A stretch of 64,000 bases of DNA from NCBI RefSeq assembly GCF_004005845.1, contig NZ_SADE01000001.1, positions 2,046,001 to 2,110,000 of the forward strand, given 5' to 3'. Below are positions 36,290 through 45,550 of this stretch, one piece after another (the first letter of the stretch is position 1; each line of letters begins with the position of its first letter). This DNA comes from Hwanghaeella grinnelliae (GTDB taxonomy: Bacteria > Pseudomonadota > Alphaproteobacteria > UBA8366 > Aestuariispiraceae). The notes below the pieces were generated by a model, which did no database searches, was not told the origin of the DNA, and was given only the letters and a program-made list of their open reading frames with translations. The translations under genes and the position numbers were made by a program.

Positions 36290-36901
36290 ATGAATTGGAT
36301 CCGTCAATTTCCTCGCAGCACGGTGCCGATCGAAGAGGCGCCGGGACTTTTTGCGACCTTGGCGCCGCGCATCGTTGCAAAAGCTTATCTGGAACTGATG
36401 CGGGACGCCGGTGGAAACGTTCCGCGTAAGACCGGATTGGACATTTCCAAATTTGCGGCGGCCCTGCCGAATGTCGCCTTATTCGCGGTAAAACTGCCAG
36501 ACCATTGCGTCTACCGCATCCTTGGTGAAGCCTGGAGGCAGCGCATCGGTCGGAACCTTGTCGGCAAGAACTACATAGACTTCGTCGCGGCGGAGCGGCG
36601 TGAGAGCGCGATCACCTCGCTGCAGGACATGATCACCATACCAAGTGCGTTCCGTGTGATCATCGAACAAACCTATAGCGCGGGAAAAAAGGCACAGCTT
36701 GAGGTCCTGGCGGTCCCCTTGCTGTCGGAGGAAGAAGGCGTCGACAGCTTCTCTCTGTTCGCTGCCCAGTTGGTTACCCCGGTTCATTTCGGCCCGGGTG
36801 ACGACCGCATCGTCCTGGGCGCAAACATCATCGAGCGGGATCTGATCGATATCGGTTATGGTGTGAACGATGCGTTCTATGATCTAGTTCGCCCGCATTG
36901 A
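36290..36901 (+). CDS. PAS_5-type PAS domain protein
   Basis: A 203-residue soluble protein with one PAS fold typical of PAS_5. It has KTGLDISKFAAALPNVALFAVKLPDHCVYRILGEAWRQRIGRNLVGKNYIDFV, then a strand-rich C-terminal half (AQLEVLAVPLLSEEEGVDSFSLFAAQLV). The N-terminal YW motif is absent. It is related to, but not the same as, the truncated gene at 1-278. It ends 15 bp from the convergent hybrid kinase gene. Its ligand is unknown; a regulatory role as sensor module is likely. The ATG at 36290 is chosen; the ORF could start 39 bases earlier. Confidence 0.82.
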   Translation: MNWIRQFPRSTVPIEEAPGLFATLAPRIVAKAYLELMRDAGGNVPRKTGLDISKFAAALPNVALFAVKLPDHCVYRILGEAWRQRIGRNLVGKNYIDFVAAERRESAITSLQDMITIPSAFRVIIEQTYSAGKKAQLEVLAVPLLSEEEGVDSFSLFAAQLVTPVHFGPGDDRIVLGANIIERDLIDIGYGVNDAFYDLVRPH

Positions 36902-36916
36902 CGCCAAGACGGAAAC

Positions 36917-39916
36917 CTAAGCTGGAACGGGCTGCGCGGCGTCCAACAAAGACCTGACCTGTATGGCGAGCGTCCGGTTGTCATACGGTTTCTGCAAGAA
37001 CGTATAGCTCTCGCTTGGATTGATCGCGCCATTGGCCAGATCTCCTGTGAAACCGGACACCAAGCACACGGGCATCGCCGGTCGTAGATGACCGGCCGCG
37101 TCGGCTAGTTCATAGCCGGACACGCCACCCGGCATCACCACGTCACTCAACATCAGGTCAATGGGCTCTTCGCTAACCAAAACCTCCATCGCCTTGGCGC
37201 CGCTGTTGACCACGATTGTTCGATATCCAAGCTCCTGTAGAACCGCAGACGCGACATCCGCCAACTCTTCCTCATCATCGACGACCAACACGGTCTCCGT
37301 CCCATGGGGCAGGTCCTCTCCATTTTCTGAGTCAACCGGCGCAACATCCAACTCTTCCCTATCCGTCGAAACCGGAAGGAAAATCTTGAACGACGTGCCG
37401 AAACCCTCCTCGGTATAAACCGTGACAGTCCCTCCCGAGCGGCGCGCGAAACCATAGACCATGGGCAGGCCAAGACCGGTGCCCTTTCCGGTTCCTTTGG
37501 TCGTAAAGAAAGGATCAAAAATGCGGGAGCGAACCTCTTCAGACATCCCTGAGCCGGTGTCGGCAACATCCACTTCCACATAGCGACCAAACCGCAATTG
37601 ACGGAGTTCTTTTTGCGAACCGGGGCCGACATCCAAAACCCTTGTCCCTATCCGCAAGGTGCCGCCGCCCGGCATTGCGTCCTTGGCGTTGACCGTCAGA
37701 TTGACAAGCGCATCCTGAAAGTCGCCTGGATCCGCGACCGCATTTGGCAAGTCGTCATCCAGAAACAGTTTGATCTCGATGCTGTTGGTGATTGAACGCT
37801 GCAGAAGCTCGTAGATATTTCTGATGCTTTCGTTGACATTGATCGGCGTGGCCCGCGTCGGTGCCTGTCGAGAAAAGTTCAAAAGCCGGCGCGTCAGCGC
37901 GGCGGCGCGATTGGCAGCGGAGACTGCCTTATCCACCTGAAGGTAAAGCTTCTCGTCCTTATCGAGCTTGCGCTTTACCAAATCAAGGTTCCCGATCACT
38001 ATTCCTAGAATATTGTTAAAGTCGTGGGCTATCCCGCCGACAAGCTGCCCGACCGATTCCATCTTTTGGGCTTGCCGCAACTGATTTGCGAGTTTCTTTT
38101 CATTGCTGACATCGACGATCGAACCGAGGAACTGGCGCTCGCCTTCAACCTCCATCTCGGCAATACCGAGGTTAAATGGAAAGGCTTCCCCCCCCTTTCG
38201 CACGCCGACGACCTCTCGCCCAACGCCGATAATCCTGCCCAGCCCTGTTTTCAGATAGGACTTGATATAGTCATCGTGCCGGCTTGCATCGGATTGCGGC
38301 ATCAGCATTTTCAGATCGCTGCCCAGCAACTGACGCTCGGTGTAACCGAAAATCTTGCACGTCTCCGGGTTTACACGAAGGATTTTCCCGCGCACATCTG
38401 TCAGAATAATTCCGACGGTTATCGCTTCGAAGGCGAGACGGAAACGAAGCTCCGCCGCGCTCAACTCTTCCTGCTGCTTCCGAAGGACGGTAACGTCGCG
38501 TCCGGTGCCTCGGTATCCAACGAAAACACCATCCTCGTCAAAAACCGGCTTGCCCGATGCCGATAGAAATTTCTGCACGCCATCAGGCCCCGTCAAGGTA
38601 TACTCGAAGTTCTTGAACGCGCGGTGCTCGCTCAGATCCCTATAATGTTGTTTCCACTTGGTCGTTGACGAATCTTCGTCAGTCACTTCGTGGCGCGTTT
38701 TTCCGACGGCATCGCTTTGCTGATAGATGCCTCCCTCTTCCAAGCCGGTCGATAAAAAGACGAAACGATGGTCGGCATCGCTTTCCCATTCCCAGTCCGA
38801 CGCGGTGTCGGCAAAGTCCTTGAAACGTTGCTGGCTTACCAACAGCTCGTTCTCTTTTTCCTTCAACTCGGTAATATCTGTCTGAAAGCCTACAATGCCG
38901 CCGTCCGGCGTTTTACGTTCGACAATCCGAATCCAACGGCCATCCAAGACCTTCTGTTCTATCGGCCCCTGCGGATTCCGGTGCAGGTCCGCTTTCTCCC
39001 TAAGCCATTCTTCTTCCCGCCCCTCGGCTTCGGGAAAGGACCCATTTCGCAATCCGGCCTGCAACAAGTCTTCGAAACTGATACCGGGTCTTACTGTATC
39101 CATGCCATGTGAACGGCAGATGTCTTCGAATTTTGCATTGTGAAACACCAATCGGTCGTTTTCATCGAACAGAACAAAACCGTCCACCATCGCATCGATG
39201 ATTTGCTGGAATTGGTTCTTCGTCCGTAATAGTTCCTGGTGACTTTGTGAAACCACTGCTTTGGTTTCAACCAGTTCCTCCGCCGCTCTACGGGCTTGAA
39301 AATAGACAAAAACCGCACCACAGGCGATGACGAATCCGCCTATCGCGAGACTGCTGACGACTGCGTCGAAGAAGGGAGCAAGCACCTGGCTTTTGGGAGT
39401 CTCAACAACCACGGCCCCGCCGATTTCCGCCACCGGCGCAATCGCGAGTATCAGGTCATAGTCCTGCGCCTGCCCTGTCACATGCGCAACCGTAACGCCG
39501 TCCATCGCGCTCGATACGACGGCCTGGGCATAGGGTGAATCTATATGAAGGACGTCATCGTGAATTGGTTCGTCTGCATGTTCCTGATGCACGACAATCT
39601 CCACGGATGTTTCAGTATAGACAACGAAAACGACCTCTCCGATGGCCGCCCTAAGCGGCAACCTTTGGAACGCGCGTTTGATGGTCTCGAGTGTCACCTT
39701 ATTTCCGGCACCAGGATTTTCCGGGTCCAAAGTCTGTTCATCATGCGCTGAAATGGAACGGATCAGATTTGCCGTCGTGAGCGCCATGTCGCCCATATAG
39801 CTTTCGGTTTGTTTCACCGTCGTGTCGTATAGGTATTTCGCAATGCTGAAGGAGATTGCGGCCGAGACAAAAAGCAAGCAGCCAACGATCTTATAGATAA
39901 GCCGGTACGATTGCAT
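36917..39916 (-). CDS. Hybrid sensor histidine kinase/response regulator with three PAS domains
   Basis: A 999-residue inner-membrane kinase. Helices at about 10-28 and 187-207 enclose a periplasmic sensor. Then come PAS1 (about 232-350), PAS2 (about 365-480, very similar to the PAS of the kinase at 30170) and PAS3 (about 490-605, with [19 protein letters not shown]). HisKA has H631 ([26 protein letters not shown]), the HATPase has [17 protein letters not shown] and [11 protein letters not shown], and a C-terminal receiver has the phosphoacceptor D925 and K976. The H-DFNN box is typical of kinases that feed hybrid phosphorelays. Its gene follows two receiver genes in the same orientation, so they likely form one phosphorelay. 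Confidence 0.93.
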   Translation of the reverse strand: MQSYRLIYKIVGCLLFVSAAISFSIAKYLYDTTVKQTESYMGDMALTTANLIRSISAHDEQTLDPENPGAGNKVTLETIKRAFQRLPLRAAIGEVVFVVYTETSVEIVVHQEHADEPIHDDVLHIDSPYAQAVVSSAMDGVTVAHVTGQAQDYDLILAIAPVAEIGGAVVVETPKSQVLAPFFDAVVSSLAIGGFVIACGAVFVYFQARRAAEELVETKAVVSQSHQELLRTKNQFQQIIDAMVDGFVLFDENDRLVFHNAKFEDICRSHGMDTVRPGISFEDLLQAGLRNGSFPEAEGREEEWLREKADLHRNPQGPIEQKVLDGRWIRIVERKTPDGGIVGFQTDITELKEKENELLVSQQRFKDFADTASDWEWESDADHRFVFLSTGLEEGGIYQQSDAVGKTRHEVTDEDSSTTKWKQHYRDLSEHRAFKNFEYTLTGPDGVQKFLSASGKPVFDEDGVFVGYRGTGRDVTVLRKQQEELSAAELRFRLAFEAITVGIILTDVRGKILRVNPETCKIFGYTERQLLGSDLKMLMPQSDASRHDDYIKSYLKTGLGRIIGVGREVVGVRKGGEAFPFNLGIAEMEVEGERQFLGSIVDVSNEKKLANQLRQAQKMESVGQLVGGIAHDFNNILGIVIGNLDLVKRKLDKDEKLYLQVDKAVSAANRAAALTRRLLNFSRQAPTRATPINVNESIRNIYELLQRSITNSIEIKLFLDDDLPNAVADPGDFQDALVNLTVNAKDAMPGGGTLRIGTRVLDVGPGSQKELRQLRFGRYVEVDVADTGSGMSEEVRSRIFDPFFTTKGTGKGTGLGLPMVYGFARRSGGTVTVYTEEGFGTSFKIFLPVSTDREELDVAPVDSENGEDLPHGTETVLVVDDEEELADVASAVLQELGYRTIVVNSGAKAMEVLVSEEPIDLMLSDVVMPGGVSGYELADAAGHLRPAMPVCLVSGFTGDLANGAINPSESYTFLQKPYDNRTLAIQVRSLLDAAQPVPA

Positions 39917-39956
39917 GGGTCAGCTTTCTGTCTTGCCCGCTTTAACGGCGCGTTGC

Positions 39957-40391
39957 TTACACGCTTTTGCTTCCGCCATCGGGCACACCCGGTTCGACTT
40001 TCGCGAAGAGTTCTTCGAGATCGTCGATCACGAACGGTTTCTGAAGTTTCCCTAAGATCGTCAGGCCATTTGCCTCAGCGATCAGTGCAACGCTATCGAG
40101 ATATTTGCCGTCATAGCCGCTCATCACGACGATAGGACAGTCCGTATTCAGCTCCGCGAATTTGTTCAACAACTCGACTCCGTCCATGTCGGGCATGACG
40201 ACGTCCATGACAATGCACGCCGGATGAATGGCCTTAAGCTGTCGCAGACAATCTCCACCATCCTTGGCAACAACGGGATCAAAACCCAGCAATGAGGCGA
40301 CGTCCGAGACAAACTCCGCCATGTCTGCATCGTCATCGATAACCAAAACCGTGTTGCTGCTCTGTCGTATCATCACTGAACTGTTCTCCAC
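39957..40391 (-). CDS. Single-domain response regulator (receiver) next to hybrid kinase
   Basis: A 144-residue receiver. VIDDDADMAEFV, the phosphoacceptor Asp of CIVMDVVMPDMDG, Ser of VVMSGYDGKYL, and the Lys-Pro of LGKLQKPF are all intact. It lies between the receiver-EAL gene and the hybrid kinase on the minus strand, 40 bp from the latter. It starts with GTG at 40391, whose first base overlaps the TAG of the receiver-EAL gene. The paralogue at 5014-5400 shares the MSGYxGKYL block. It probably carries phosphate from the kinase to a downstream partner. Confidence 0.9.
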   Translation of the reverse strand: MENSSVMIRQSSNTVLVIDDDADMAEFVSDVASLLGFDPVVAKDGGDCLRQLKAIHPACIVMDVVMPDMDGVELLNKFAELNTDCPIVVMSGYDGKYLDSVALIAEANGLTILGKLQKPFVIDDLEELFAKVEPGVPDGGSKSV

Positions 40392-41569
40392 TAACCGGCC
40401 ATACCGACATCGCTGCCCGTATCGATTGAGTACTGCGCCGCTTCCACCGGCTCACCGACAATCCCACCCTGAGCGAGCTCTACTTGCATTGCCGCCAATG
40501 CATCCAGTGTGACCTGATCGTTGACCCCGGTGCCGACCATTCGTATGCCCAATTCACGGGCGACCAACACAGTCACCTTTGCGAAGGCCCTCACTTCAGG
40601 GTCTTTCGCCATACCATTGACGACCATTCGATCTAATTTGATCTCGTTGATCGGCATTCTTACCAATTGATGCAAAGCGGTACGTCCGGTCCCGAAGCCG
40701 CTGATCGACAGAATGAACCCTTTGATACGCAACCTTGTGAGCATATCGATGTACTTGCTGAGATTGTTTTCAAGAACGGCCTCGGGGACATCGATGATCA
40801 ATTGGTCCGGGTCGACCCCTTCGCTCCTGCATAGCGGCTCCAGCATTTCCGCCATTTTCCATCCGGACAGACACTTGGGTGTGACGCCTACCGACAATCG
40901 CATTCGACGCCCGGCCCGGTTCAAGACTGACAGGTGTTTCACAGCACTTGTTGCTGCAAATTCAATCAATTCCTTGGAAAGGCCACATTCCTCAGCAACG
41001 GGCATGAAAGTTTCCTGCCCGACCATTCCGCGCGCAGGATGTTTCCATCGTAGCAGGGTTTCGCCGCCTACGATGGCATTTGTCCCCGTGCGGGCCTGTG
41101 GCCTGATGAACAAGGTGAACTGGCCTTCCGCCAACGCATGCTTGATGTCCTGGCTAGATGGTTTGAAAGCAGGCACCTTCGCGCTTTTACCGATCACATC
41201 GGCGTAGCGCCCCATCACCGTGTCCAGTTCGTCCACCGTAAAGGGTTTCTGCAAAGTGCCGAGCACCGGCAGGTCATGGTCCTTGGCCACTCGCTGCGCC
41301 GCATTCAGGATAGATCGGTCCTTCCCACTCATGAAGACGACCGCAGCTCGGCTTTCCCAATCACTTAACAGGCGGAGGAGTTCAATTCCGTCCCCGTCAG
41401 GCATGAAGAGATCCAGCATGATGACGTCGAAACTGTCATTGTATTGTCGGCAAAACGCGTCTTTCCCACCGGCGCATTCGGCCCGGTGCTGCAAACTCTC
41501 CAATGCGCCTTGAACGAATTCCGCCATGTCGGTTTCGTCGTCGACGACCAGTACGCGTAAATGCTCCAT
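40391..41569 (-). CDS. Receiver-EAL protein with degenerate (probably inactive) EAL domain
   Basis: A 392-residue protein. Residues 1-120 form a receiver (VVDDETDMAEFV, phosphoacceptor Asp in MLDLFMPDGDG, Lys-Pro in LGTLQKPF). Residues about 140-390 form an EAL-type barrel. EAL enzymes hydrolyse c-di-GMP, but key residues are lost: EAL is ETL, the metal-binding Asp pair of DDFG is SGFGTG, the Asn after the second strand is replaced (SVGVTP), and the Glu of AEGVE is lost (VGTGVN). The Lys of LKxDR and the Gln of QG remain. I infer a non-catalytic binding or scaffolding role. First gene of the receiver-receiver-kinase group. Confidence 0.88.
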   Translation of the reverse strand: MEHLRVLVVDDETDMAEFVQGALESLQHRAECAGGKDAFCRQYNDSFDVIMLDLFMPDGDGIELLRLLSDWESRAAVVFMSGKDRSILNAAQRVAKDHDLPVLGTLQKPFTVDELDTVMGRYADVIGKSAKVPAFKPSSQDIKHALAEGQFTLFIRPQARTGTNAIVGGETLLRWKHPARGMVGQETFMPVAEECGLSKELIEFAATSAVKHLSVLNRAGRRMRLSVGVTPKCLSGWKMAEMLEPLCRSEGVDPDQLIIDVPEAVLENNLSKYIDMLTRLRIKGFILSISGFGTGRTALHQLVRMPINEIKLDRMVVNGMAKDPEVRAFAKVTVLVARELGIRMVGTGVNDQVTLDALAAMQVELAQGGIVGEPVEAAQYSIDTGSDVGMAG

Positions 41570-41679
41570 GCCCCCTCGAGAGATACTTTAAAAAGCCTAT
41601 TATCGATATTCTCTAATGTTCTAATGTTAAATATTTAACAGAACGTCAACGATGAAGTCTTTGCCTCTGAAAATAGAAT

Positions 41680-41707
41680 GGGCCGACCGGAAGAAACCGG
41701 CCGACCC
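41680..41707 (-). terminator. Intrinsic-type terminator for the cyclase gene
   Basis: On the minus strand the RNA folds into an 11-bp stem with a 6-base loop. Two pairs are G-U wobbles, which pair only in the minus-strand transcript. An ATTCTATTTTC stretch follows. It lies 32 bp downstream of the cyclase stop, so it should end that transcript. On the plus strand the same bases mismatch twice. Confidence 0.6.
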
Positions 41708-41738
41708 AATGAGAATTAGTGCAAAAGAAGGAAAAGGG

Positions 41739-42797
41739 TTAAACCGTCGCGACTGGAGTCGCCGGCGAGCCGACAGCCCCCGGCAACCGTAAAGGCGGCG
41801 CGGTCAAAAGAAACCGATACCGGCCGCGCTCACGTAACCAACCGGCAAGAGGCGTCAGATGCCAAAGTTCCCCCAAGGGGATGCCGTTCTTGAACAGGCA
41901 ATGCTCGTGCAGCGGCATGCTTGCGCAGCAACCAGCGCCACCGGGTTTGGAAGGTAATCCCTCAACGGCATAATTGTCGGCGATCAAGGCGGAAAGCCCA
42001 CTGTCGGAAATCCAGTTCAGCAATTTCGTGTCACGTCCATCCAGGACCGCGCAGGCGGAATGCAGTGTTTTCTCGTCCGGGTTCCGGTTCATGCCCAGCA
42101 CGACCTCGGCGAAGCCGGTATGCAGGCAAACCATATCGCCGGTTTCGACCTCCACACCGTCCTCCTCCAGTATCCGCATCAAGATGTCATAGCCGACATA
42201 GGTCCGCTCATTTCCCAAATGCGCATGAAGGTCGACCATGGCCGCGCGCCCCTGCACGCAATGGACGGCGTAATTCTGGATGCCCAAGGCCCCCGCATTG
42301 CTCGTCCCCTTCCGCCAATCCGCCCCGGCCGGCGCACCGGCATCGGCGATCGAGTCCGGACCGACGATATCGATCCCGCCACGAAAGCCGTTGTAAAAAA
42401 CCTTCTCTGGAACACCGTCGCCGTCCGCATCGAAAAGGGATCCGACATGCGATAGCGCATCCCATTGCGTTGAGTATTGAAGATGCAACAGGACGAGGTC
42501 GTCGCAGACCACATCCGTCGCCCCCTCCTCTTCCGTGTTCAAGGCGACATTGAAGTTCACAGCATTGGGGCGAAGAGTAGGCCTTAGAACCGGCGGTTTG
42601 CGCCGGGGGTTGAGCCCGCTCCCGCCCGGATAATCCAACGGCAGGGAAAGACAGAAGGGGATGCCTTCCTTCGCTTCGGCAAGCCCTTGCAGAACTTTGT
42701 CTCGGGTAATGAGGTTCAAGCGACCGAGTTGGTCATCCGGTCCAAAATCCCCCCAGTTCGACCCGTCCGGCCGTTTTTTCCATCTTTGCTGCATCAT
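41739..42797 (-). CDS. Cyclase family protein (metal-dependent hydrolase, PF04199-like)
   Basis: A 352-residue member of the cyclase/kynurenine-formamidase-like family. Segments seen are WGDFGPDDQLGRLNLIT near the N-terminus, TQWDALSHVGSLF with the putative metal-binding Asp and His, and ADNYAVEGLPSK, then MPLHEHCLFKNGIPLGELWHL. Short kynurenine formamidases are ~210 residues with a HxGTHxDxPxH motif; this longer form lacks it, so kynurenine formamidase activity is not assigned. Substrate unknown. Start at 42797 or the ATG 3 bases later, both behind AGGGGGAAG. The gene stands alone between signalling genes. Confidence 0.82.
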   Translation of the reverse strand: MMQQRWKKRPDGSNWGDFGPDDQLGRLNLITRDKVLQGLAEAKEGIPFCLSLPLDYPGGSGLNPRRKPPVLRPTLRPNAVNFNVALNTEEEGATDVVCDDLVLLHLQYSTQWDALSHVGSLFDADGDGVPEKVFYNGFRGGIDIVGPDSIADAGAPAGADWRKGTSNAGALGIQNYAVHCVQGRAAMVDLHAHLGNERTYVGYDILMRILEEDGVEVETGDMVCLHTGFAEVVLGMNRNPDEKTLHSACAVLDGRDTKLLNWISDSGLSALIADNYAVEGLPSKPGGAGCCASMPLHEHCLFKNGIPLGELWHLTPLAGWLRERGRYRFLLTAPPLRLPGAVGSPATPVATV

Positions 42798-43120
42798 CTT
42801 CCCCCTGTTTGCCAACCGGTTGGCCCGGTCCAGTTATAGGGGAAATTGTGCTTGCCCCCCGAAATCGGCTCAAGGCGGATTTTGCGGTCACATCAACCTT
42901 TCCGGAACGCCCGCAATAGCATGCACGGATATCAGAGCCATTGCCGTCGACCCACAGCCCCCCCCTTTTCGGTCCTGAACTGATTTTTTGGCGCCGACAA
43001 AGACCTTTCAAGTTTAATGGACACCCACCCCTTGTAACGAGGGGTAGAAATAATACTTCACTATTTTCTTATATACAGGGCTGCGTCTGCTTTCGGCGTC
43101 CCCACGAAAGGAGGCTTTTT
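42798..43120. other. Divergent intergenic region before the chemoreceptor, 323 bp
   Basis: This lies between the cyclase and chemoreceptor starts. It holds a small hairpin (ACCCCT at 43026-43031 with AGGGGT at 43040-43045) and an AT-rich stretch with TATATA just upstream of an AAAGGAGG ribosome site at 43107-43114. No clean -35/-10 pair was found. Nothing else was seen. Confidence 0.4.
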
Positions 43121-45319
43121 ATGACCGGTTCAACGAACGCGAAGCGCTTTCGTTTCGCGAACCTGAAGACACGTACAAAAGTTTTGGTCGGCACCGGCAT
43201 TCCAATCGCTTTGGCAGCCCTTGTCAGCGGCATCGGCCTTTACGACATCAACTCGATCACCCAGACCAACAAATGGGTCGATCATACGCGCGTTGTGCTG
43301 TCCGAATCCTCTGCGGTCGTCTCTTCAGCGGTGAACATGGAAACCGGTATGCGGGGCTATCTTTTGGCCGGTCAAGACAACTTCCTGGACCCGTACAACC
43401 AGGGTGAAGGCGCTGTCTACGATCAAATAAAACACTTGCAGGAAACGGTCAGCGACAACCCGCCCCAGGTCGCCCGTCTGGAAGAAGCAGCAACGGTCCT
43501 GCGCGAATGGCAGACCAAGGTCGCCGAAGAACAGATTCAGCTGCGTCGAGATATCGGTACGGCCGAAACCATGACGGATTTGATCGGCATCGTCCGCGAA
43601 GCCCGCGGCAAACAATATTTCGACAAATTCCGTGAACAGGTCGCAACTTTCTCAGACCGAGAAAAAGAACTGCTCGGCAAGCGCCTGGCCGATTTCAAGA
43701 CCGCCTTGCGGTCCGGTAGCGTCGGCGCCGATGGCGGCGAGTCGCTGAAATGGGTTGAGCATACCTACGCCGTGATCGGAAAGGCGGACTCGATGCTCGC
43801 CGCCGCGATCGACATGGAAACAGGCATGCGTGGTTTTCTGTTGGCCGGTCAGGAGGAATTCCTGGAGCCCTACAACAGCGGCAACGAGACATTCCATGAG
43901 ATCGTCGCCGAATTACAGGATACGGTGAGCGACAATCCTGCCCAGGTCGCATTGTTGCAGGAAATCGATACGACGATTTCCGATTGGGCGACACAGGTCG
44001 TCGAGCCGATGATCGATCTACGCCGCAAGATTGGCAACGCCAAGAACATGGACGACATGGCGGATCTGGTCGGAGAAGCCCGCGGCAAGCAGTATTTCGA
44101 CAAGTTCCGCCAGATCATGGCCGATTTCCAGGCCGAGGAAGCGGGCCTCATGATATCCCGCAAGGCACAGAACGAAGAAACGGTATCCACCGCCTTTGTC
44201 CTTCTGATCGCCTTTACCATCATCGCTGTGGTGGTGGGCATCGGGGCCGCGTTGATCATCGGCGGATCCATTTCCCGTCCCATCGGGGGCATGACCCTCG
44301 TCATGCGCAAGCTTGCGGATGGCGACACCAGTGTCGATGTCATTGGCGCCGATCGCCGCGACGAAGTCGGCGAAATGGCCAGTGCCACGCAGGTGTTCAA
44401 GGAAAAGCTGATCGAAGCCGACCAAATGCGGGCGGAAGCCACGGCGCGGGACGCCCGGGATGCGGCGCAGCGTAAGCAGCAGATGCTCGATCTGGCGAAC
44501 CAGTTCGAAAGCGAAGTCGGCGGCATCATCACGACGGTGTCGTCCGCCGCGACGGAACTTCAGCAGACGTCCCGGTCCATGTCCGGCACCGCGGACGAAG
44601 CAGCCGCGCAAACCACCGCGGTCGCTTCGGCGTCGGAACAGACCACCACCAATGTCCAGACCGTCGCTTCTGCGGCAGAGGAACTGACGAGTTCCATCAA
44701 CGAAATCAGTCGACAAATCGGCGAAGCCAACAAGGTTGCGGCAAAGGCCGTCGAAGAAGCGGAACTATCAAACACTTCGGTGCGGGAACTTGCCGACTCG
44801 GCGGCCGAAATCGGCAGCGTCATAAGCCTGATCCAGGACATCGCGGAGCAAACCAATCTGCTTGCCCTGAATGCCACGATTGAGGCGGCGCGCGCCGGCG
44901 AAGCGGGCAAGGGTTTCTCGGTCGTCGCGAACGAAGTGAAGTCCCTCGCCTCCCAGACTTCGAAAGCGACGGACGCTATCTCCGGCCGTATTGCCAGCAT
45001 GCAGTCGGCCACCGAAATGACGGTCGAGTCGATCGAACGGGTCGTGGCGATCATCAAGCAGATCAGCGAGAATACCTCGGCCGTCGCCGCCGCAGTCGAA
45101 GAACAGGATTCGTCGACACAGGAAATTGCCAGGAACGTTCAGCAAGCCGCCAGCGGCACGCGGGAGGTTTCCAGCAATATTGGCAAGGTCCAGGAAGCGG
45201 CAACCGAAACAGGGCTGGCGTCCCGTGAAGTGCTCGAAGCGTCCCAGGAACTGGCGAAACAGTCCGAAACGCTGAGGCACCAGGTCAATGAATTCGTCGC
45301 TGGTCTACGAACCGCATAA
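43121..45319 (+). CDS. Methyl-accepting chemotaxis protein with tandem CHASE3-like sensor units
   Basis: A 732-residue transducer. Helices at about 20-40 and 357-381 enclose a periplasmic sensor of two similar units. Both contain MRGYLLAGQ or MRGFLLAGQ (residues 77 and 236) and ARGKQYFDKFR (161 and 320), so the repeat interval is exactly 159 residues. After helix 2 come HAMP (about 382-435) and a signalling domain with the conserved tip EQTNLLALNATIEAARAGEAGKGFSVVANEVK. It would relay an unknown stimulus to CheA. The ATG is preceded by AAAGGAGG. It is a single gene with no cheA or cheW here, so it uses a chemotaxis apparatus encoded elsewhere. Confidence 0.92.
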   Translation: MTGSTNAKRFRFANLKTRTKVLVGTGIPIALAALVSGIGLYDINSITQTNKWVDHTRVVLSESSAVVSSAVNMETGMRGYLLAGQDNFLDPYNQGEGAVYDQIKHLQETVSDNPPQVARLEEAATVLREWQTKVAEEQIQLRRDIGTAETMTDLIGIVREARGKQYFDKFREQVATFSDREKELLGKRLADFKTALRSGSVGADGGESLKWVEHTYAVIGKADSMLAAAIDMETGMRGFLLAGQEEFLEPYNSGNETFHEIVAELQDTVSDNPAQVALLQEIDTTISDWATQVVEPMIDLRRKIGNAKNMDDMADLVGEARGKQYFDKFRQIMADFQAEEAGLMISRKAQNEETVSTAFVLLIAFTIIAVVVGIGAALIIGGSISRPIGGMTLVMRKLADGDTSVDVIGADRRDEVGEMASATQVFKEKLIEADQMRAEATARDARDAAQRKQQMLDLANQFESEVGGIITTVSSAATELQQTSRSMSGTADEAAAQTTAVASASEQTTTNVQTVASAAEELTSSINEISRQIGEANKVAAKAVEEAELSNTSVRELADSAAEIGSVISLIQDIAEQTNLLALNATIEAARAGEAGKGFSVVANEVKSLASQTSKATDAISGRIASMQSATEMTVESIERVVAIIKQISENTSAVAAAVEEQDSSTQEIARNVQQAASGTREVSSNIGKVQEAATETGLASREVLEASQELAKQSETLRHQVNEFVAGLRTA

Positions 45320-45350
45320 ATGTCCCGTCTTTTCGAAAACGCATTGATGC

Positions 45351-45390
45351 AAGGCCCCCTTTCGAGAGCCCTGTCATTTTAGGGGGCCTT
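45351..45390 (+). terminator. Stem-loop terminator after the chemoreceptor gene
   Basis: AAGGCCCCCT (45351-45360) and AGGGGGCCTT (45381-45390) are perfect 10-bp arms with a 20-base loop, 32 bp after the chemoreceptor stop. The T-run after it is weak (GTCGTTTC). It lies between convergent genes and is likely used by the chemoreceptor transcript. Confidence 0.6.
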
Positions 45391-45550
45391 GTCGTTTCTG
45401 GGGCGGGTTCGGCTTAGCCCGCATCCGGAGCCTGTGGCGGCGCGTTGACCCTTCGCCACCGCACGAAGGTTGCCCGGCGAACGCGCCTTTGATTGGGAAG
45501 CGCGCACAGCCACGAAAGGGCGTATCGCCACGTCGAACTGGAAACCGGTA

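Noticed and set aside
41739-42797. Kynurenine formamidase (kynB) for tryptophan to anthranilate
   Set aside because: Tempting next to an anthranilate operon, but the protein is 352 residues, lacks the HxGTHxDxPxH motif and is 20 kb away from the operon.
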